From: Methylomonas sp.
Lineage (GTDB): Bacteria > Pseudomonadota > Gammaproteobacteria > Methylococcales > Methylomonadaceae
Reading direction: 5' to 3'
Assembly (NCBI GenBank): GCA_028688235.1
Contig: JAQTYP010000099.1
Span: 1 to 9,620, forward strand
Length of the DNA stretch: 9,620 nucleotides
In this document: positions 6,724-9,620 of the stretch, piece after piece
How the letters are laid out: every line of letters begins with the position of its first letter
Numbering within the stretch: the first letter of the stretch is position 1
Translations under genes and position numbers: made by a program
The notes under the pieces: generated by a model
Database searches by the model: none
Told to the model about the DNA's origin: nothing
Seen by the model: only the letters and a program-made list of their open reading frames with translations

Positions 6724-6850
6724 CCTCGTTACCAAGCTTCGGCTTGGTAACGCCAATCTTGAAAGCTCCGGCTTTCAATCGGTTAATAACAGGAAGCGAC
6801 AGCTTCCGAGGCTTCGTTCCCAAACTGGAGTTTGGGAACAAGATTAACCG
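6724..6850. repeat. Compact cluster of four perfect hairpins (REP/BIME-like palindromic element)
   Basis: Four perfect palindromes are packed in 127 bases. H1 is an 11-bp stem, CGTTACCAAGC/GCTTGGTAACG (6727-6752), with loop TTCG closed by C-G. H2 is 8 bp, TTGAAAGC/GCTTTCAA (6759-6778), loop TCCG. H3 is 6 bp, GGAAGC/GCTTCC (6792-6807), loop GACA. H4 is 10 bp, GTTCCCAAAC/GTTTGGGAAC (6816-6839), loop TGGA. An outer 8-bp stem, CGGTTAAT (6780-6787) with ATTAACCG (6843-6850), encloses H3 and H4. H1 and H4 are related units: over 28 bases they match at 20 positions, and two of the differences are compensatory pair changes that keep both stems perfect. No T-run follows any hairpin, so simple termination is not the obvious role. 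A dispersed palindromic repeat is the likeliest explanation. The family is not identified. Confidence 0.75.
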
Positions 6851-6890
6851 GTGCCGCTGCCTGCTGCGTGGCTAATCTGGCTGCCCGGGT

Positions 6891-6948
6891 TCGATTTGAT
6901 CGCCGGTAGCGGTGCGAAGACGGCGAAACGCCGTCCCCATCGAATCGA
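6891..6948. repeat. Long imperfect hairpin upstream of the feo promoter
   Basis: TCGATTTGAT (6891-6900) pairs with ATCGAATCGA (6939-6948) over ten bases with one G-T wobble. Inside it, GACGGCG-AAA-CGCCGTC (6919-6935) is a perfect 7-bp hairpin. It lies before the feoA promoter, so it is in the greB 3' region or acts as DNA. No T-tract follows. Bases 6672-6723 and 6851-6890 of the same gap show nothing recognisable. Confidence 0.5.
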
Positions 6949-6978
6949 GAAGTTATCGTGGGTCAAATCCTAAACAAA

Positions 6979-7006
6979 TTTACTTTGGCGTGCGATGTGG
7001 TATATT
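6979..7006 (+). promoter_or_regulatory. feoABC promoter, extended -10 type
   Basis: TATATT (7001-7006) is preceded by TGG, giving an extended -10, TGGTATATT. TTTACT at 6979-6984, with a 16-base spacer, matches TTGACA at four of six positions. The predicted transcription start is near 7013, inside the Fur box. Confidence 0.6.
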
Positions 7007-7010
7007 GCGA

Positions 7011-7029
7011 ATTAATGAGAACCATTATT
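7011..7029 (+). promoter_or_regulatory. Fur box over the feo transcription start
   Basis: AATGAGAACCATTATT (7014-7029) is a close Fur site. Compared by eye with the 19-bp consensus GATAATGATAATCATTATC, 7011-7029 matches at 14 positions. Flanking AATTAAT and ATTAATT extend the symmetry. It begins four bases after the -10, an arrangement in which Fur with Fe(II) blocks RNA polymerase. This predicts iron-repressed feoABC. Confidence 0.8.
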
Positions 7030-7055
7030 AATTACCCTTGAGCTATAGGCAGCAT

Positions 7056-7289
7056 ATGACGACTTCTTTAGGGATGCTGACGACCGGCGATTCCGGTCGT
7101 ATCGTTGGTTTCGATCAATCGGGAGGCTCTTACCGTAAAAAGCTGTTGGCCATGGGCTTGACGCCTGGAACCGAATTTACCATCACCCGCTTCGCCCCCA
7201 TGGGCGACCCCGTCGAAATCAAGCTGCGCGGTTTTTCGTTGTCCTTGCGTAAAAACGAAGCCTCGGTGTTGATGATCGAAAAAATATGA
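7056..7289 (+). CDS. feoA: Ferrous iron transport accessory protein FeoA
   Basis: Small cytoplasmic SH3-like protein required for FeoB-mediated Fe(II) uptake; in known systems it acts on the FeoB G-domain region. The start is the ATG at 7056, giving 77 residues, the usual FeoA size, with AGG six bases upstream. An in-frame TTG at 7038 would sit almost on the Fur box and lacks a binding site. The sequence follows the family pattern: LGMLTTGDSGRIVGF, then YRKKLLAMGLTPGTEFTITRFAPMGDPVEIKLRGFSLSLRKNEA. The conserved MGLTPG and APMGDP elements and the final SLRKNEA strand are all present. The TGA overlaps the feoB start as ATGA, indicating translational coupling. Confidence 0.95.
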   Translation: MTTSLGMLTTGDSGRIVGFDQSGGSYRKKLLAMGLTPGTEFTITRFAPMGDPVEIKLRGFSLSLRKNEASVLMIEKI

Positions 7290-9598
7290 GCGTCGACTTT
7301 ACCATAGGCGTCGTCGGCAATCCCAATTGCGGAAAGACCACTCTGTTCAACGCCTTGACGGGCTCCCGCCAACATGTCGGTAATTGGCCTGGTGTCACCG
7401 TAGAGAAAAAAAGCGGCGAATACTCGTTCCAGGGCAAGCGTATCGCCGTTGTCGACTTACCCGGCACCTATTCTTTGGAGTCGGATGACGACAGCGTTTC
7501 GCTGGACGAAAAAGTCGCCCGCGATTATGTGGCCTCCCGTGAGGCCGATTTAATCATCAACATCATTGACGCCTCGAATATCGAAAGAAATCTCTATCTG
7601 ACCTCGCAATTGATGGAGATGCGGGTGCCCATGATCCTGGTGTTGAACATGATGGATGCGGCGAAAAAACGCGGGATAAAAATCGATCTTGCCGCGCTAT
7701 CCGACAGCATGAATTGCCCCGTCATTTCCGTGATTGCCGCCACCCGGCAAGGCATAGCCGAATTAAAGCAAGCCATCAACACAGCATTCAGCCATCCTAA
7801 GATTCCGACACTAGGGGTCGTTTACCATCCTGCGATAGAAACCGCCGCCGCCGAATTGGAGCCTCTGTTGGCCGCTCATAAGGACCATTGCGACTTGCGC
7901 TGGTTGGCCTTGCGTTTGCTGGAGAACGACACCTTGGCCAAACAGTTGGCCGGCCGGGAACTGGTTGCCATCGCCGACGCCATGCGCGCAAACATCCAAG
8001 TACAGACTCGAGACGAAATCGATATTCTCGCCGCCGACGCGCGCTACGGCCTGGTTAATCGCCTGGTTCAGACAACGGTCTGCAAGCTCAATGAAGTATC
8101 CCGGCATACGACGGAAAAAATCGACGCCATCGTGCTGAATCGTTTCTTAGGCATACCCATCTTTTTGCTGGTGATGTATGCGATGTTTATGTTCACGATC
8201 AATATCGGCAGCGCATTTGTCGACTTCTTCGACCAGGCCGTCGGTGCATTGCTGGTCGACGGCATGTCGGCCCTGCTGTCTTCTTATGACTGGCCGGATT
8301 GGTTAGTGGTATTGATCGGCAATGGCATAGGCGGCGGGATACAGGTGGTAGCGACTTTCATCCCTATCGTCGGATTTTTGTTTGTTTTTTTGTCCATGCT
8401 GGAAGATTCCGGCTATATGTCGCGCGCCGCCTTCGTGATGGATAGATTCATGTGCGTGATCGGCCTGCCCGGCAAATCCTTCGTGCCGATGATAGTGGGC
8501 TTCGGCTGCAACGTACCCGCCATCATCGCGACCCGTACGCTGGACAATCAGCGCGACCGCATCCTGACCAATCTGATGAATCCCTTCATGTCCTGCGGTG
8601 CACGCCTGCCGGTTTACGCCTTGTTTGCGGCGGCTTTTTTTCCGGTCGGCGGACAAAATCTGGTATTCGGTCTGTATTTGTTCGGTATTTTGGTGGCGGT
8701 CTTGACCGGATTGATCATGCGCCACACGCTGCTGCAAGGCGAACCGACGCCTTTTTTGATGGAGCTGCCCACCTACCATCTTCCGACCCTGAGCGGCCTT
8801 TACATCAAAACCTGGGACCGTTTAAAAACGTTTATCTTCAACGCCGGCAAGTTGATCGTACCGATGGTGTTGGTGCTGAATATCCTGAACTCGCTGGGCA
8901 CAGACGGCAGCTTCGGCCGGGAAAACAGCGAGAGCTCGGTATTGAGCCAAATCGGCCGATTACTGACGCCGGCTTTCCAGCCTTTGGGCATCCGCGAGGA
9001 CAATTGGCCGGCCACTGTCGGCATCTTTACCGGCGTCCTGGCCAAGGAAGCCGTCGTGGGTACCCTGGATGCCTTATACAGCCAAATGGCGGCTGGTTCG
9101 GAAGATAGCCGCGACGAAGCATTCGATTTACGACTAGCCCTGCTGGCAGCTTGCCAAACCGTGCCTGACAACTTATCTGCCATTGCCGACAAATTGCTGG
9201 ATCCGCTCGGCCTGGGTATATCCGATGTCTCGGATGTCGCGGCGGCGGCCGAACAGCAAGCAGTCAAAGTGGCCACTTTCGGCGTCATGCAAAATCAATT
9301 CGATGGTCAGGTAGGTGCCTTCGCCTATTTACTGTTCATTTTGCTGTATGCGCCCTGCGTGGCCGCTACCGCCGCCATCTATAAAGAGACCAGCGCCGGC
9401 TGGGCCGGATTTACCGTATGCTGGACCACATTTATCGCCTATTCGACGGCCACCTTGTTTTATCAAGGTATGAATTTCAGCAAACAACCCGTCACGGCCG
9501 GTTTTTGGTTTGCTCTGTTGGCGTTTTTGTTTATCGCGGCACTTTCCCTATTGAGGTTTTACGGCGCGCGGAGAAAGGTAACGGGAGCGTTGTCGTGA
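7286..9598 (+). CDS. feoB: Ferrous iron permease FeoB with N-terminal G domain
   Basis: Inner-membrane Fe(II) transporter, 770 residues, full family length. The N-terminal G domain shows G1 GNPNCGKT (11-18), the switch I region NWPGVTVE (33-40), G3 DLPGTYSL (57-64), G4 NMMD (121-124, NxxD) and G5 SVIAATRQGI (148-157). A helical regulatory part runs to about residue 280. The membrane region begins near LGIPIFLLVMYAMFMF (288-303). It carries the gate motifs MLEDSGYMSRAAFVMDR (371-387), GFGCNVPAI (405-413, with Cys408) and NPFMSCGARLPVY (432-444, with Cys437). A second gate half with FTGVLAKEAVVGTL and the final helices ending FYGARRK follow. It starts inside the feoA stop with no clear Shine-Dalgarno of its own and ends overlapping a GTG start for feoC. 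Fur control from the site upstream of feoA is expected. Confidence 0.97.
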   Translation: MSVDFTIGVVGNPNCGKTTLFNALTGSRQHVGNWPGVTVEKKSGEYSFQGKRIAVVDLPGTYSLESDDDSVSLDEKVARDYVASREADLIINIIDASNIERNLYLTSQLMEMRVPMILVLNMMDAAKKRGIKIDLAALSDSMNCPVISVIAATRQGIAELKQAINTAFSHPKIPTLGVVYHPAIETAAAELEPLLAAHKDHCDLRWLALRLLENDTLAKQLAGRELVAIADAMRANIQVQTRDEIDILAADARYGLVNRLVQTTVCKLNEVSRHTTEKIDAIVLNRFLGIPIFLLVMYAMFMFTINIGSAFVDFFDQAVGALLVDGMSALLSSYDWPDWLVVLIGNGIGGGIQVVATFIPIVGFLFVFLSMLEDSGYMSRAAFVMDRFMCVIGLPGKSFVPMIVGFGCNVPAIIATRTLDNQRDRILTNLMNPFMSCGARLPVYALFAAAFFPVGGQNLVFGLYLFGILVAVLTGLIMRHTLLQGEPTPFLMELPTYHLPTLSGLYIKTWDRLKTFIFNAGKLIVPMVLVLNILNSLGTDGSFGRENSESSVLSQIGRLLTPAFQPLGIREDNWPATVGIFTGVLAKEAVVGTLDALYSQMAAGSEDSRDEAFDLRLALLAACQTVPDNLSAIADKLLDPLGLGISDVSDVAAAAEQQAVKVATFGVMQNQFDGQVGAFAYLLFILLYAPCVAATAAIYKETSAGWAGFTVCWTTFIAYSTATLFYQGMNFSKQPVTAGFWFALLAFLFIAALSLLRFYGARRKVTGALS

Positions 9599-9620
9599 TA
9601 TTGTCCGAGTTACGAGAGTA
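9595..9620 (+). CDS. feoC: FeoC, start of gene (cut by window end)
   Basis: GTG at 9595 overlaps the feoB TGA as GTGA and opens a frame reading (M)ILSELRE and a partial Tyr codon. The known FeoC family begins with a very similar MILSELRDYL-like helix, the start of its winged-helix domain. FeoC is a small cytoplasmic partner of FeoB. Only eight full codons are present, so the call rests on this match and on the feoA-feoB-feoC order. Confidence 0.75.

Noticed and set aside
6545..6841. Minus-strand open frame of 98 codons across the greB 3' end and the hairpin cluster
   Set aside because: It overlaps the certain greB C-terminus antisense, and its other half is made from the palindromes. There is no binding site or recognisable domain. 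It is a by-product of the repeats.
6724..6850. CRISPR array or standard Rho-independent terminators
   Set aside because: The palindromes are not regularly spaced direct repeats with unique spacers, and no stem is followed by a T-run.
7038..7055. TTG start extending FeoA by six residues
   Set aside because: It would lie about 25 bases from the predicted transcription start and next to the Fur box. The ATG at 7056 has an AGG at good spacing and gives the normal FeoA length.
8452..9108. Plus-strand open frame of 218 codons inside feoB
   Set aside because: It lies wholly within the feoB membrane region in another frame. The translation is Arg/Pro/Gly-rich with no domain, and feoB is intact across it.

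Overview
The window is chromosomal DNA of a Gram-negative bacterium. A type II secretion gene block, hflKC, a SlyD-type isomerase, greB and a Fur-box-controlled feoABC set together point to a gammaproteobacterium. Base composition and the palindromic repeat between greB and feoA would fit a Methylococcales-type methanotroph, but that placement is an inference from impression, not a search. The first 18 bases match the 3' end of the standard Illumina TruSeq adapter. Position 1 is therefore very probably an untrimmed read or contig end, and genomic sequence starts at about base 19.

Left part, all on the minus strand (read from high to low coordinates): slyD (5989-5513), hflK (5357-4380), hflC (4383-3424), gspF (3268-2051), gspG (2037-1588), gspH (1581-1045), gspI (1041-631) and gspJ (634 to the cut end). 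hflK/hflC overlap by ATGA and gspI/gspJ overlap by GTGA. The gsp genes are separated by 3 to 13 bases, so they form one tight operon. GspF is the inner-membrane platform of the secretion machine, GspG the major pseudopilin, and GspH, GspI and GspJ are minor pseudopilins of the periplasmic pseudopilus tip. HflK and HflC are membrane SPFH proteins that associate with the FtsH protease. They lie here away from the usual hfq-hflX setting.

Centre: slyD (minus) and greB (plus) diverge from a 208-base region. It carries a -10-like TATAAT for each direction and a perfect inverted repeat, GGGTATAA-N7-TTATACCC, over the slyD-side -10. This looks like an operator for an unknown regulator.

Right part, plus strand: greB (transcript cleavage factor) is followed by a 384-base non-coding gap. 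The gap holds a compact cluster of four perfect hairpins with four-base loops (6724-6850), a second hairpin structure (6891-6948), and the feo control region: an extended -10 promoter directly overlapped by a Fur box. feoA, feoB and the first codons of feoC follow, each overlapping the next by four bases, and encode ferrous iron uptake. The window ends inside feoC.

Most of the window is ordinary and well understood. The least explained parts are the hairpin cluster at 6724-6850 and the operator-like repeat at 6059-6081. I see no clear undescribed multi-gene system. No tRNA, rRNA, CRISPR array or transposase was seen.
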